This document shows positions 6,785 to 14,189 of a stretch of DNA of 39,018 nt, one piece after another; the stretch's first letter is position 1, and the number at the start of each line of letters is the position of its first letter. The DNA is from a virus: positions 1 to 39,018 of IMG/VR virus record IMGVR_UViG_3300026320_000016. The stretch is one strand, 5' to 3'. Made by a program: the position numbers and the translations under genes. The notes under the pieces are model-generated. The model saw only the letters and a program-made list of their open reading frames with translations. It ran no database searches and was not told the origin of the DNA.

Positions 6785-8089
6785 CTACAGGTCCCGAATC
6801 ACGTCCGCATTGACCTTCTTCAGCCCGGCCGCTGCGGCTTCGTTCAGCGCTTTGATGACCAGGTTGTTGACGGTCAGTGGGTAGCAGATCGATTCGACAT
6901 GCCCATTGCGGCCCTTGTCCGTCAGGCGCGCCACGATGGCGTCGTAGGCGTTCGTGTCGAACACTTGGTCAGCCAGGATTCCTACGCGCTTGAACTTGAG
7001 TGCGAGGTAGCCCTTCACATCCTTGTCGATGCCGGGTAGCTGCACCACCTCGATGCGCTGGATCACCTCGCGCGCCTCCGGATGCATGCGCGCGTTCAGT
7101 TTGTCGAGCAGCTCGGGCTGGCCGATCAGGATGATCGACAGCATCTTTTTGAAGCCCTTTTCCAGTTCAATAAAGGGCTTTAGCGCCTTGAGCATGTGGA
7201 TCGTAAGCAGGTGGGCCTCCTCGATGATGATGACGTGCTTGTTGCCCTCCTGCAGGCTCGCCGTCAGCATGCGTTCCACCTTGCGCGCCCGGTTCTCCAT
7301 CGACACCGGCATGCGCTCGTCCGGGTTCAGGTCGCGGATGATGGCCTCACACAACATGCCTGCCGTGAGCCTCTCCTTGCCGAACAGGCGCGGCGTGATG
7401 ACGCGCACAGGGGATTCGGTCGACTTCTCACGCTGTATTCGGTCCTCGACCCAGCGGCGCAGCGTGCTCTTGCCCGCGCCCACTTCGGCGGCGACGGCGA
7501 CGAATCCGCCGAGCTTGGCCGTGTTCCACATCACGTTGCGGACGTAGATAATCTGTTTGTTCGTGTAGAGGTCGGCTTCCTCGTTCACATCGTTGATAAA
7601 TGGCGAATGGGTAATGCCGAACAGCTGCTTGGCTTCGTCAGAAAGCATCTCGGTCTCCTTGGATAAAAAGTCTTTGAAAAGCGCCAGGCGTTGCAGGCGC
7701 GGGGGGATTACGGCCATGTGGCCGGTCTTGTGCTGCGCCGGCGTGCTGCCGGGGTCTTCGACTTCCCACAATGTGGCAATTACGCCGGCGGGCAGGCCCT
7801 TCTCCTTCAGGTGCGCCTCGACCTGCTGCTTGATCGAATGCGGCGTGGTCTTGCGTGGCCATGTGCCCCAATTCAGCAGCAGATTCAGCGCCGAACCGGA
7901 CAGCGGTTTGCCGTCGAATTGATGGACGACATTGCATAGCGCGCGCTGGCTGATGTGGAACTCCTCCAGTACAGAGCGCAAGCGAAGCGGTTTGTAATTT
8001 GTCATTTGTCGATAAGCATCCGTGCCGAGGGTTTTAGTTTTGGCAACGCGAAACGACGAGCTGATGGAATGAGCAAGCGATAGAGACAT
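6785..8089 (-). CDS. Transposition ATPase, MuB/ExeA-like (BcepMu TnpB type)
   Basis: A 434-residue AAA+ ATPase. In transposable phages, B binds target DNA, activates transposase A and provides target immunity. The N-terminal region (35-110) resembles a phage helix-turn-helix domain (VLEEFHISQRALCNVV ... LNWGTWP). Walker A is VGAGKST at residues 203-209; Walker B is VIIIEEAH at about 286-293, with Glu in place of the usual first Asp; a sensor strand LSIILIGQPEL follows. This arrangement is that of ExeA-type ATPases and the BcepMu B protein. The ATG at 8089 has a GAGG ribosome binding site 6 bp upstream and lies 7 bp after the transposase stop; residue Met29 is a weaker alternative start. Confidence 0.9.
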   Translation of the reverse strand: MSLSLAHSISSSFRVAKTKTLGTDAYRQMTNYKPLRLRSVLEEFHISQRALCNVVHQFDGKPLSGSALNLLLNWGTWPRKTTPHSIKQQVEAHLKEKGLPAGVIATLWEVEDPGSTPAQHKTGHMAVIPPRLQRLALFKDFLSKETEMLSDEAKQLFGITHSPFINDVNEEADLYTNKQIIYVRNVMWNTAKLGGFVAVAAEVGAGKSTLRRWVEDRIQREKSTESPVRVITPRLFGKERLTAGMLCEAIIRDLNPDERMPVSMENRARKVERMLTASLQEGNKHVIIIEEAHLLTIHMLKALKPFIELEKGFKKMLSIILIGQPELLDKLNARMHPEAREVIQRIEVVQLPGIDKDVKGYLALKFKRVGILADQVFDTNAYDAIVARLTDKGRNGHVESICYPLTVNNLVIKALNEAAAAGLKKVNADVIRDL

Positions 8090-8096
8090 GGCAACC

Positions 8097-9971
8097 TCAC
8101 TTCACCACTCGCAGGCCCGCGAGGCCCGTGGTGCGTTTGAATCGTTCGATGACCGAGGGCATCTCCTCGTAGGTCACCCCTTGCGGGTAGGCAGCGGCCA
8201 TCTCCGCGTACAGGTCGCTGTTCCAGTGTTCCTCCAGCTCGACGCGCAGGCGCTTCGCCATCTGCAGGTGAGAGAGCCGGGTATCGTCGTCGGACAATTG
8301 CGCCGCAGAGGGCACGCACAGCGCGCCGCCCGTTTTCTCCAGCTCCACCGACTGCAGCGGCTTGAGCGGCGCCGATTTGATCTCGATGGGCGTGGCCTTC
8401 TTAGGCAGATAGGTCAGCGGTGTGATGGATTTCAGCGCGTCGAGCGGCTTCAGGCCGAGGCCGCCGTTCATGTTTGCGAAGGGATGTGCCTTGCTGTCGC
8501 CCTTGGCCTTCTCGATCTGCTCGCGGTCGCGGATCACGCCATCGCCATCCACACCGAAAGCAATCGCGTCCAGCTGCTCGCTCTGCTCCTGGGCGGCATG
8601 CACCGGCAGGCTGTGGTATTCCTCGCCGATCAGCGGCGCGTCGGCGCGGCGTCCGAACTCGTCGTAATCGCGCACCGGCTCAAGCCGCGAGGTTTGCTTC
8701 TCGCCGTCATAGCGCGTCACTTCAATGATCACGGCCTCGTCGCCATACACCAGGGGCCGCACGGTGACCTTCTCGCCGGCGCGCAGCGTGCGGATATTGC
8801 GCACGTCATAAGTGCGGGTCGCCGGCGATTGTGGGTGGCGGTAGCGGATGGAGAGGCCGTTGGAAACTTGCAGCTCGCGCTGCGCGCCGCGCATCAGCAT
8901 CGCGCACACCGCAAACGACGGGCACTGGCGCAACTCCTCCGGGCGGATTTTTAGCCACAAGTCGGTGCGGGCCGTGGGCTTGATGCCAACGCGATGCAGC
9001 GTCGTGATCAGGCCCTTGATCTGGTTGCCGTTGTAGGCGATGCACCAGCGGTCTACCGCCTCGTTCAGTTCGGCGACGCTGTTCACCGGCTGCAAGCGCA
9101 ACATCGATTCGAAGTGGTCCTCGACGATATTCTGCGCAACCTCCACGCCGCCCTTGGCGCGCGGCTGGCCCGGCTTGTTGATCAGCAGCTTGACCTCCAG
9201 CGCATCGACCAGGTTGCTGATCGCGTGCGCCGTGTTAGCGCTGCCGGGGTCCATCATCAGCGAGGCCGGCACACCGTGGAAGGGGCAATCGTCGCGCTTC
9301 GTCCAGGCGTGCATCAGGAACTTGAACAGCGAATCCTGCGTCTCGCCACGCGCCTCGTAATAGCGCACGCATATCCAGTGCGAGGCATGATCGACCAGCA
9401 CGTAGCGCCATACCTTCAATTTCACCTTATCGAAGGCTTCAAACTTGTTCTTGTAGACCTGGTCCTCGCGGATCACATTCTGCTCGCCGTTGGGGGAGTA
9501 GTAGATCAGGCACAAGGACGGGTCCACCTGGTGGCATTGGTTCGGGCGCGAGCGCATCTCCACATGCGGCAGCGGGCGGGCCTGCGTGGCGGCGTCCAGG
9601 CCGCGCTGGCGCAGCAACGCCTGGGCGCGGGAGGGCGTGACGCTGATCTGCATGCCAGACTGCTCGGTGATAAAGCGCGCCATCGGCGCGTGCAATATCT
9701 GCTTGCCATTCTTGCGCGGCGTGGCCCTCTGCAGCGCCGCCATGAATTCCAGGGACGATTCCGGCACGCAGGTGCTGCCCTTGTCCGCGCGCGTCTTGCG
9801 ACCCGATTCCCAGCCGATCTCGTTCTTGAGCGTGCGATAGAGCGCCTGGACGGAAAGGCCCAGGTCCTCGGCATGGTGGGCGACGAGGTCGCCCTTCCTG
9901 CCGTGGCCTGCCGCATCTATGGAGGCGGCGACGCCTTTCAGGTGCTCGCGCAAATTGTGAATCTGGCGCAT
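8097..9971 (-). CDS. Transposase A, DDE (rve) family, BcepMu type
   Basis: A 624-residue transposase that cuts phage ends and joins them to target DNA during integration and replicative transposition. The N-terminus (about 1-125) holds helix-turn-helix-like segments (DLGLSVQALYRTLKNEIGW; TPSRAQALLRQRGLD). The catalytic core has Asp150 (HQVDPS), Asp241 (MMDPGSAN) and Glu277 (KGGVEVAQN), giving the D,D-35-E spacing of integrase-core enzymes. A beta-barrel region (GEKVTVRPLVYGDEAVIIE) and a C-terminal helical region (SHLQMAKRLRVELEE) follow, the latter probably contacting protein B. The gene lies directly upstream of the ATPase gene, as in BcepMu. Length fits Mu-type A proteins. Confidence 0.93.
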   Translation of the reverse strand: MRQIHNLREHLKGVAASIDAAGHGRKGDLVAHHAEDLGLSVQALYRTLKNEIGWESGRKTRADKGSTCVPESSLEFMAALQRATPRKNGKQILHAPMARFITEQSGMQISVTPSRAQALLRQRGLDAATQARPLPHVEMRSRPNQCHQVDPSLCLIYYSPNGEQNVIREDQVYKNKFEAFDKVKLKVWRYVLVDHASHWICVRYYEARGETQDSLFKFLMHAWTKRDDCPFHGVPASLMMDPGSANTAHAISNLVDALEVKLLINKPGQPRAKGGVEVAQNIVEDHFESMLRLQPVNSVAELNEAVDRWCIAYNGNQIKGLITTLHRVGIKPTARTDLWLKIRPEELRQCPSFAVCAMLMRGAQRELQVSNGLSIRYRHPQSPATRTYDVRNIRTLRAGEKVTVRPLVYGDEAVIIEVTRYDGEKQTSRLEPVRDYDEFGRRADAPLIGEEYHSLPVHAAQEQSEQLDAIAFGVDGDGVIRDREQIEKAKGDSKAHPFANMNGGLGLKPLDALKSITPLTYLPKKATPIEIKSAPLKPLQSVELEKTGGALCVPSAAQLSDDDTRLSHLQMAKRLRVELEEHWNSDLYAEMAAAYPQGVTYEEMPSVIERFKRTTGLAGLRVVK

Positions 9972-9982
9972 GGGTGGCTGGG

Positions 9983-10834
9983 CTACTGGACGATGTTGGC
10001 GGCGTAGCGCTCGTTGACCAGCTCGGTAATCTTGCTGGCCAGCTCGAACAACTTGCTGGCCTCGGCAAGCACCGTGCGCGCGGCGGAATCCTTCTGTCCG
10101 GCCGGGGCGTCGTTCTGGTCCAGGACCTCGGCCAGCATCTCCAGACCATCGTGGTAGGCGGCGAGGCTTTCAAGCTGCGCCTGGCTGCCGGCGACGAAGC
10201 CCTTGAGCAGGTCGTTCGCCTCCTCGGCCCAGGGCCGTGACTTGCCGCGCTTGGTCAACTGCTTGTCCAGCGCGTTGATCTTTTCGTCCTTTTTCGCCAC
10301 CTGGGTGCGGGTGGCCTCGTGGTCCTGCTGCTCGGTGCGCAGGGCGGCTTTCAGCTCGCGGACGCTCATTTGCTCGATGGCATCAACCTGCAGCCCGGCC
10401 ACGGTGCCGCCCCTGTCCAGGGCGTCCAGTTCCTCGTCGTCCAGCACCGCCAGCTCCAAAAGTTTCGATTTGCTCAAATCGGACAACGTTGTCCGATTTG
10501 AGAATTTGGCGGCAACAGTCATCATGCGGCGGGCCGTGCGCTCCTCGATTCCCAGGCTGTCCAGCGCCTTCAGGAAGCCGCCATGCTCCTCGTGCTCCTT
10601 CAGCAGAATGAGGCGCTTGCCCGCCTCGAAGAAGGATTCGGAGCCCTGATTGAAGAAGAACGCCGCCTCGGCAATGACGCGCTCCCTGGCATACGGCAGG
10701 CTGGCGCCATAGACCTCGTCGATTTCGGCCAGCATGCCGACACGGCGGTCGTTCGCGGCAAGGTCCTCCTTGATGGCAGCGTCGTTGACGGGTAGCGGCT
10801 CAATGGTCGTGGCGGCTTTAACTTTGCGGGACAT
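9983..10834 (-). CDS. DUF3102-like early protein with internal 30-bp palindrome
   Basis: A 283-residue protein. Residues 57-110 (EAAFFFNQGSESFFEAGKRLILLKEHEEHGGFLKALDSLGIEERTARRMM) match the DUF3102 pattern, 'aG..Li.aKe...hG.F...L...gi..rtArr.M', which looks like a DNA-binding helical domain related to plasmid KorB/ParB regulators. Residues 155-200 are a charged coiled coil. The start ATG has a GAGGAAAG ribosome binding site. BcepMu-like phages have a similar protein just before transposase A. The codons for about residues 111-122 are part of a perfect 30-bp DNA palindrome, which suggests that this region is also a binding site or an RNA hairpin. Confidence 0.78.
   Translation of the reverse strand: MSRKVKAATTIEPLPVNDAAIKEDLAANDRRVGMLAEIDEVYGASLPYARERVIAEAAFFFNQGSESFFEAGKRLILLKEHEEHGGFLKALDSLGIEERTARRMMTVAAKFSNRTTLSDLSKSKLLELAVLDDEELDALDRGGTVAGLQVDAIEQMSVRELKAALRTEQQDHEATRTQVAKKDEKINALDKQLTKRGKSRPWAEEANDLLKGFVAGSQAQLESLAAYHDGLEMLAEVLDQNDAPAGQKDSAARTVLAEASKLFELASKITELVNERYAANIVQ
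10473..10502. repeat. Perfect 30-bp palindrome inside the DUF3102-like gene
   Basis: The left arm is CTCAAATCGGACAAC and the right arm is its exact reverse complement, with no spacer. It lies in the coding frame of the DUF3102-like gene, which reads through it as SNRTTLSD. A gap-free 15-bp dyad is far longer than chance would give in 39 kb. It could bind a dimeric protein, perhaps this gene's own product, or form a cruciform or mRNA hairpin. Confidence 0.9.
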
Positions 10835-11039
10835 GGCTTTCCTCTGTGGGCAGATCGATGATGGTTTTGGCGCCCTTGATGGAGGGCAGGTAGTGCTCGG
10901 GGTGGACGATGTCGGTGGCGTATTGCACGGCGAGCTGTAGCGCGCGGTCGGGCGACGAGGCCAGCAGGTCGTTCATATCGAAGAACACGCCGGGATCGCG
11001 GCGGTGCGTCATGCGCACCGTGAAGAGGGCGTCGCTCAT
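10818..11039 (-). CDS. Small early phage protein, unknown function
   Basis: A 73-residue protein starting MSDALFTVRMTHRRDPG, with FDMNDLLASSPDRALQLAVQYATD in the middle and LPSIKGAKTIIDLPTEES near the end. The ATG at 11039 overlaps the stop of the upstream gene by 4 bp, and the 3' end overlaps the DUF3102-like gene by 17 bp. The compact size and dense packing support it as real. No family or function is recognised. Confidence 0.62.
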   Translation of the reverse strand: MSDALFTVRMTHRRDPGVFFDMNDLLASSPDRALQLAVQYATDIVHPEHYLPSIKGAKTIIDLPTEESHVPQS

Positions 11040-11365
11040 GGCTGCCTTGTGTAGCGCTGCTCGATCTGATCGATCACGGCGCGCTGTCGATTGACGTGAA
11101 CCGAGAAGGCCGTGGCGATCTGCATCAGGCGCGGGCCGAGGCGCCAGCGGCCGGTCTCCGGTATCTGTTCGGCATAGCCGGCCTTCTCCAGATTCCACAG
11201 GTCGCGGTGGACCATCGGGGCGCTGATGCCCATTGCCTTGGCGATTTCGACGTTGGTCAGGCCGGCGAACTCATTGCCTGCCAATAGGCGCGCCAGCTCA
11301 AGGATTCGCTGCTGGCCCTCGTTGTTGTATTCGCGGGCGGGCTTCTCGAGGACTTGCTCAGTCAT
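11036..11365 (-). CDS. IclR-type winged helix-turn-helix protein
   Basis: A 109-residue protein. Residues 18-75 match the IclR N-terminal DNA-binding domain: RILELARLLA, then LTNVEIAKAMGISAPMVHRDLWNLEKAGYAEQIPETGRWRLGPRLMQIA. It stops soon after, so the IclR effector domain is absent; this is normal for phage members. A protein of this kind occurs between the switch and the transposase in BcepMu-like phages. It probably regulates early transcription or assists transposition. Starts and stops overlap neighbours by 4-8 bp. Confidence 0.82.
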   Translation of the reverse strand: MTEQVLEKPAREYNNEGQQRILELARLLAGNEFAGLTNVEIAKAMGISAPMVHRDLWNLEKAGYAEQIPETGRWRLGPRLMQIATAFSVHVNRQRAVIDQIEQRYTRQP

Positions 11366-11717
11366 GGCCTAGCCCCGGCAGATGAACGATGCGGGGCTTG
11401 ATGAAATATCCCTTCAGCGGGAGGGCTGGAATAAAACGCGGCACTTCGCGCTCAAACGGTCGGCCATGAGTCTTTTTGATCATGTGGTGCATCGCCGGGC
11501 GGGTGCCGTATGGCTCGTACCACTCAGAGCGGAAAACGGCGCGCTTCGCCAGCATGTCGTCGACGAGCATCAGTGACGCATGGCGAAAAAGCAGGCGATC
11601 CATTTCCGCGTGAATTCGAGGCGCGACGCCAAGGTCGCGGAATTTCCGATAAAAGATGCGCCATTCCTCGCGCGTGAGGTTGCGACGTTTGAGACGCTTT
11701 CCAATAGGTGTGCTCAT
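11358..11717 (-). CDS. Conserved early phage protein, unknown function
   Basis: A 119-residue basic protein beginning MSTPIGKRLKRRNLTREEWRIFYRKF. The N-terminal half is rich in Arg and Lys. The C-terminal half contains YGTRPAMHHMIKKTHGRPFER and ends in a Pro/Gly-rich tail. The start overlaps the stop of the gp16-like gene by 4 bp. Basic character and position suggest nucleic-acid binding, but this is inference only. Confidence 0.62.
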   Translation of the reverse strand: MSTPIGKRLKRRNLTREEWRIFYRKFRDLGVAPRIHAEMDRLLFRHASLMLVDDMLAKRAVFRSEWYEPYGTRPAMHHMIKKTHGRPFEREVPRFIPALPLKGYFIKPRIVHLPGLGHD

Positions 11718-11953
11718 GCGGCCCTCTTAATTAGGTTGGGTTTGGCTTTAATCCCGAGAAGGACGGCCGCTTCGCGTGCCTTGCCGCGCATTGCTTTGGT
11801 CTTGCCGGCCAAAAGATCGACAACCACACCGGGCGGTATGCCGTGGGACATGGCCCACTCTGAGATCGTGATGCCTTGGCCCTTGAGAAAATCTCGCGCT
11901 TTCTTCAAATCGGCGCGCTCTTGTGCGCTGCGCTTTTCGGGTGTATGTTTCAT
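11714..11953 (-). CDS. BcepMu gp16-family DNA-binding protein
   Basis: A 79-residue protein and the first gene of the leftward early operon. Residues 19-67 (ARDFLKGQGITISEWAMSHGIPPGVVVDLLAGKTKAMRGKAREAAVLLGIK) match the phage family named after BcepMu gp16: a helix-turn-helix followed by 'G..k..RG.a...A..LG.K'. It faces cI across a 94-bp control region, the place occupied by Ner/Cro in Mu. It may turn down the early promoter or repress cI, a Cro-like role that is inferred from position. The ribosome binding site (AAGCGGA) is modest. Confidence 0.83.
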   Translation of the reverse strand: MKHTPEKRSAQERADLKKARDFLKGQGITISEWAMSHGIPPGVVVDLLAGKTKAMRGKAREAAVLLGIKAKPNLIKRAA

Positions 11954-11979
11954 GTCCGCTTAAAATATCCATCGCTTAT

Positions 11980-12033
11980 CGGTGGAAATAATCTTAAACG
12001 GTGGAAAAATCAGAGTCAAGCGATATTTCCGCC
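11980..12033. promoter_or_regulatory. Operator array for the lysis-lysogeny switch
   Basis: Three copies of a similar sequence lie between the gp16-like gene and cI: CGGTGGAAATA at 11980-11990, CGGTGGAAAAA at 11999-12009, and the inverted copy TATTTCCGCC at 12024-12033. The first two are 19 bp apart. They overlap the leftward early promoter. The natural ligands are the CI protein and the gp16-like protein; which one binds is not shown. Confidence 0.7.
11991..12019 (-). promoter_or_regulatory. Leftward early promoter (sigma-70)
   Basis: On the minus strand, TTGACT (12019-12014) and TAAGAT (11996-11991) are separated by exactly 17 bp. It points to the gp16-like gene, whose ATG is 38 bp downstream of the -10. 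The repressor-like repeats lie in its spacer, at its start region and just upstream, so repressor binding would block it directly. Confidence 0.8.
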
Positions 12034-12047
12034 AAAAGTGAAAATAA

Positions 12048-12869
12048 ATGGCAGAAGAACTAGACGGCGCGACGGTATTGAGGGAATTGTGGCTGGCCAC
12101 GGGCATATCCATTTCCTTATTCGCCGACCTATTGGGTGAAAAAAGGCAAAGTATCAAGGACATAATCGGCGGAAAAAAGCGCCTGCCCGCTGACTTGCTA
12201 TTGAAGGTCCCGCAGAAAATCCCGGTCAACCCACTATGGCTGATGGGGGACAAGAGCCAGCCGATCTTTCTGCCGGACGCGCCTTACCCGGTGCCGACGA
12301 ACCTGAGCCGCAAAGAGCGGCTGGACTATCTGAACGCGGGCGACGCGGCGCAGAGGGGCGACGTGGACAAAGACCGGCTGCGGGTAAAGATGCCGGCTGA
12401 TGACTACCTGACGGACTGGCCCAAGAATTTCGCCGAGGAGTTCGTCTGCATTCGCCACTACGACGTGATCGCGTCGATGGGTACCGGCATCGAGAACGGC
12501 GACGAGGCCATCAAGCAATGGAACGCTTACCGCCGCAGCTTCTGGTTAAAGGAAATCGGCTATCCACCCGGCGAGTGCTTTTCAACGGACCTTGATGGTG
12601 TCAGCATGTCGCCGTTTCTGACTGACCGGCACGTGCCGATTTTTCACCGGGAGAGCGAAGTCCTCCATGATTCGGTCTATGTGTTTCGGCAGCATGGAAA
12701 GAACTTCGTCAAGAAGCTGCAGCGCATTCCTGGCGAGGGCATCATGGTCAGCAGCTACGACAAAACGCTGGAGACCTGGATGGTTCGCGGTGACAAGGAA
12801 GAAAATCAGGAAGAGGACTTTATTGTTATCGGCAGGCTGGTGTTTAAACAACTTGGGGAGCGCGTATGA
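12048..12869 (+). CDS. LexA/S24-type phage repressor (CI-like)
   Basis: A 273-residue repressor that should hold the early promoter off in the lysogen. The N-terminal domain (about 8-60) is a helix-turn-helix of phage type (WLATGISISLFADLLGEKRQSIKDIIGGKKRLP). The C-terminal domain is an S24 peptidase: nucleophile Ser186 in GVSMSPF and catalytic Lys222 in FVKKLQR. At the usual Ala-Gly cleavage site the sequence is ASMGTG (residues 142-147), so Met-Gly replaces Ala-Gly. RecA-induced self-cleavage may therefore be altered. There is no strong ribosome binding site before the ATG; the transcript may be near-leaderless. The exported-protein gene downstream overlaps by 4 bp. Confidence 0.88.
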   Translation: MAEELDGATVLRELWLATGISISLFADLLGEKRQSIKDIIGGKKRLPADLLLKVPQKIPVNPLWLMGDKSQPIFLPDAPYPVPTNLSRKERLDYLNAGDAAQRGDVDKDRLRVKMPADDYLTDWPKNFAEEFVCIRHYDVIASMGTGIENGDEAIKQWNAYRRSFWLKEIGYPPGECFSTDLDGVSMSPFLTDRHVPIFHRESEVLHDSVYVFRQHGKNFVKKLQRIPGEGIMVSSYDKTLETWMVRGDKEENQEEDFIVIGRLVFKQLGERV

Positions 12870-13252
12870 AAAATGTTCTTTTCGTTTTGTTTTTCTTGGT
12901 GCCGGCCCAGGCCGCTGCTGCCGATTGCGCCGTCAAGGAATACGCGCAATACAAAGATGAAATCAAACGCGGGGTTGGGCAAACAATGATGCCGCACGAG
13001 TACTGTCATGCTCTCTCAATGGCGAAAATAAACTCAGAGGGCGCAATCAAGAAAGAGCAACTGATCCCTGAGTATCAGAAGTTGAGTGGCACCCGCCGCG
13101 ATGTCGAAATGCTGCGTGAAGAAATCGCCGCTCTAAATAAAGCCGCCACGCAGTGTTCTGCCGAGGCGGAAAAAATGTATGGCGCGATAATGTCCGCGTC
13201 AAAAAAGTCCAAGGTTCCGAAATGCGATGGGGCGATTGCCGCGACGCAATGA
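12866..13252 (+). CDS. Exported protein co-transcribed with cI, unknown function
   Basis: A 128-residue protein with a clear signal peptide: MKNVLFVLFFLVPAQAAAA, with cleavage probably before Asp20. The mature part is helical with a heptad-like stretch (LSGTRRDVEMLREEIAALNKAATQ), and has Cys at about residues 21, 48, 93 and 115 that could form two disulfides in the periplasm. The start overlaps the cI stop (ATGA), so it is probably expressed in the lysogen with the repressor. An exported protein from a repressor operon is a typical position for superinfection exclusion or lysogenic conversion; this is inference. Confidence 0.75.
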   Translation: MKNVLFVLFFLVPAQAAAADCAVKEYAQYKDEIKRGVGQTMMPHEYCHALSMAKINSEGAIKKEQLIPEYQKLSGTRRDVEMLREEIAALNKAATQCSAEAEKMYGAIMSASKKSKVPKCDGAIAATQ

Positions 13253-13515
13253 AACCCGCAGCACTCCAGGTCGATATCTCCACCCGCTCCGCGCAAAAGC
13301 CGGGCGGCTTCGCCGTCCACTTCCGACCGCATAAACCAGGCGAGCGGATGCCACCGTATGCGGTATCATTCTTCGCGCCGGACGAGGTGCAGTGGATAGC
13401 CGTCCCCGGCCCGCGCCGGTCCTGGTCTGAGCTCGATCACTACCGCTGGACGCAGGAAGCTGCCGACGAATACCGCGCGGCCATGCGCAAGGCTATCGAC
13501 CCCTTCCCCGAGTAG
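13249..13515 (+). CDS. Small protein downstream of cI, unknown function
   Basis: An 88-residue protein beginning MKPAALQVDISTRSAQKPGG, with strand-rich FAVHFRPHKPGERMPPYAVSFFAPDEVQWIAVPGP and a C-terminal helix (EAADEYRAAMRKAIDPFPE). The ATG overlaps the stop of the exported-protein gene by 4 bp, so it is the third gene of the cI transcript. No family is recognised. The duplicated leader element begins 16 bp after its stop. Confidence 0.65.
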   Translation: MKPAALQVDISTRSAQKPGGFAVHFRPHKPGERMPPYAVSFFAPDEVQWIAVPGPRRSWSELDHYRWTQEAADEYRAAMRKAIDPFPE

Positions 13516-13530
13516 CATCCCTCGCCTCAG

Positions 13531-13562
13531 TTTTTGAGATTTCTCCAAAGACTCCCCGCGCG
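13531..13562 (+). repeat. Duplicated 32-bp leader element, copy A
   Basis: The element has the core TTGAGATTTCTCCAAAGACT and ends in CGCGCG. It matches copy B (21482-21513) in 30 of 32 positions. A stem-loop follows (CCTGA, 6-nt loop, TCAGG; 13565-13580) and ends 4 nt before the ATG at 13585. It opens the lysis gene block. Likely roles are an activator-dependent late promoter or an RNA leader. No good -10 box follows it. Confidence 0.8.
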
Positions 13563-13584
13563 CGCCTGAGCATTATCAGGGCTC

Positions 13585-13761
13585 ATGAAACGCGAGCCCA
13601 CATGCGGCAACTGCCGCCTCCATAACGTCGAGAAAGAAACCCGCAGCGCTGCCGATATGGCGGCGCTCGGGTTCGGTCGCTGTCAGCTTGACGGCCCGTT
13701 CACCTTCATCGGCTTCGTGCGCTCGTGCCAATTTAGTCCATCCAAGTGGGAGGCAATCTAA
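13585..13761 (+). CDS. 58-residue Cys-rich (zinc-knuckle-like) protein
   Basis: A short gene translated by hand: ATG 13585, TAA 13759-13761, directly abutting the next ATG. The product starts MKREPTCGNCRLHNVEKETR and later has GRCQLDGPF and RSCQFSPSKW. The CGNC pair plus two single Cys residues fits a four-Cys zinc site. It is the first gene after leader copy A, so it heads the late operon. Similar small Cys4 proteins occur before the lysis genes of Mu-like phages; function unknown. Confidence 0.65.
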   Translation: MKREPTCGNCRLHNVEKETRSAADMAALGFGRCQLDGPFTFIGFVRSCQFSPSKWEAI

Positions 13762-14187
13762 ATGTTCGAGGCCCTGAAATGTAAAACCCTGTTCCGCCTG
13801 GTGCTGCTGGCCGTTGCCTTGGTGCTGGCAGCGCTGGTGTTTGTCTTCCAGCCAGAACGCGTGAGCGATCTGTTGTTCAAAGCCGCATTCCTCACCGGCA
13901 TCGGTGTTGCCGCGTTCTACATGGATATTCTGTTCATGCCCTACGCGCGGCCTCACCTGTTCCTGCCTGAGAAGCCGCCGCTTGCGGTGGGCGAAGCTAA
14001 GCCGGGCAAATGTTATGAGAACCCCGTCTGCGAGGTACTGTGCAAAGACGGCACGGACTGCATCGGGGGCGAAGCCGGGCAGTTCATAATTGGTTCGATC
14101 AACAACGACAGCCTGTTCATTTGGGCATGCTTTCGACGGACGTTCTTCGTGATCGGCTGCATGATCGCTGCCGCGCTGGTGTTCTGA
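13762..14187 (+). CDS. Membrane protein, probable holin
   Basis: A 141-residue protein with three predicted membrane helices: LFRLVLLAVALVLAALVFVF (about 10-29), LLFKAAFLTGIGVAAFYMDILF (about 37-58) and WACFRRTFFVIGCMIAAALVF at the C-terminus. A soluble loop with several Cys residues (CYENPVCEVLCKDGTDC) lies between helices 2 and 3. Its place ahead of the transglycosylase and spanins suggests that it forms the holin pore. The Cys-rich loop is unusual for holins, so the call is from context. Confidence 0.55.
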   Translation: MFEALKCKTLFRLVLLAVALVLAALVFVFQPERVSDLLFKAAFLTGIGVAAFYMDILFMPYARPHLFLPEKPPLAVGEAKPGKCYENPVCEVLCKDGTDCIGGEAGQFIIGSINNDSLFIWACFRRTFFVIGCMIAAALVF

Positions 14188-14189
14188 TC

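Noticed and set aside
8994-10007. A 337-codon open frame on the plus strand opposite the transposase
   Set aside because: It is the shadow of a GC-rich gene with clear DDE catalytic residues on the other strand; its own translation is rich in R, A, H and L with no recognisable domain.
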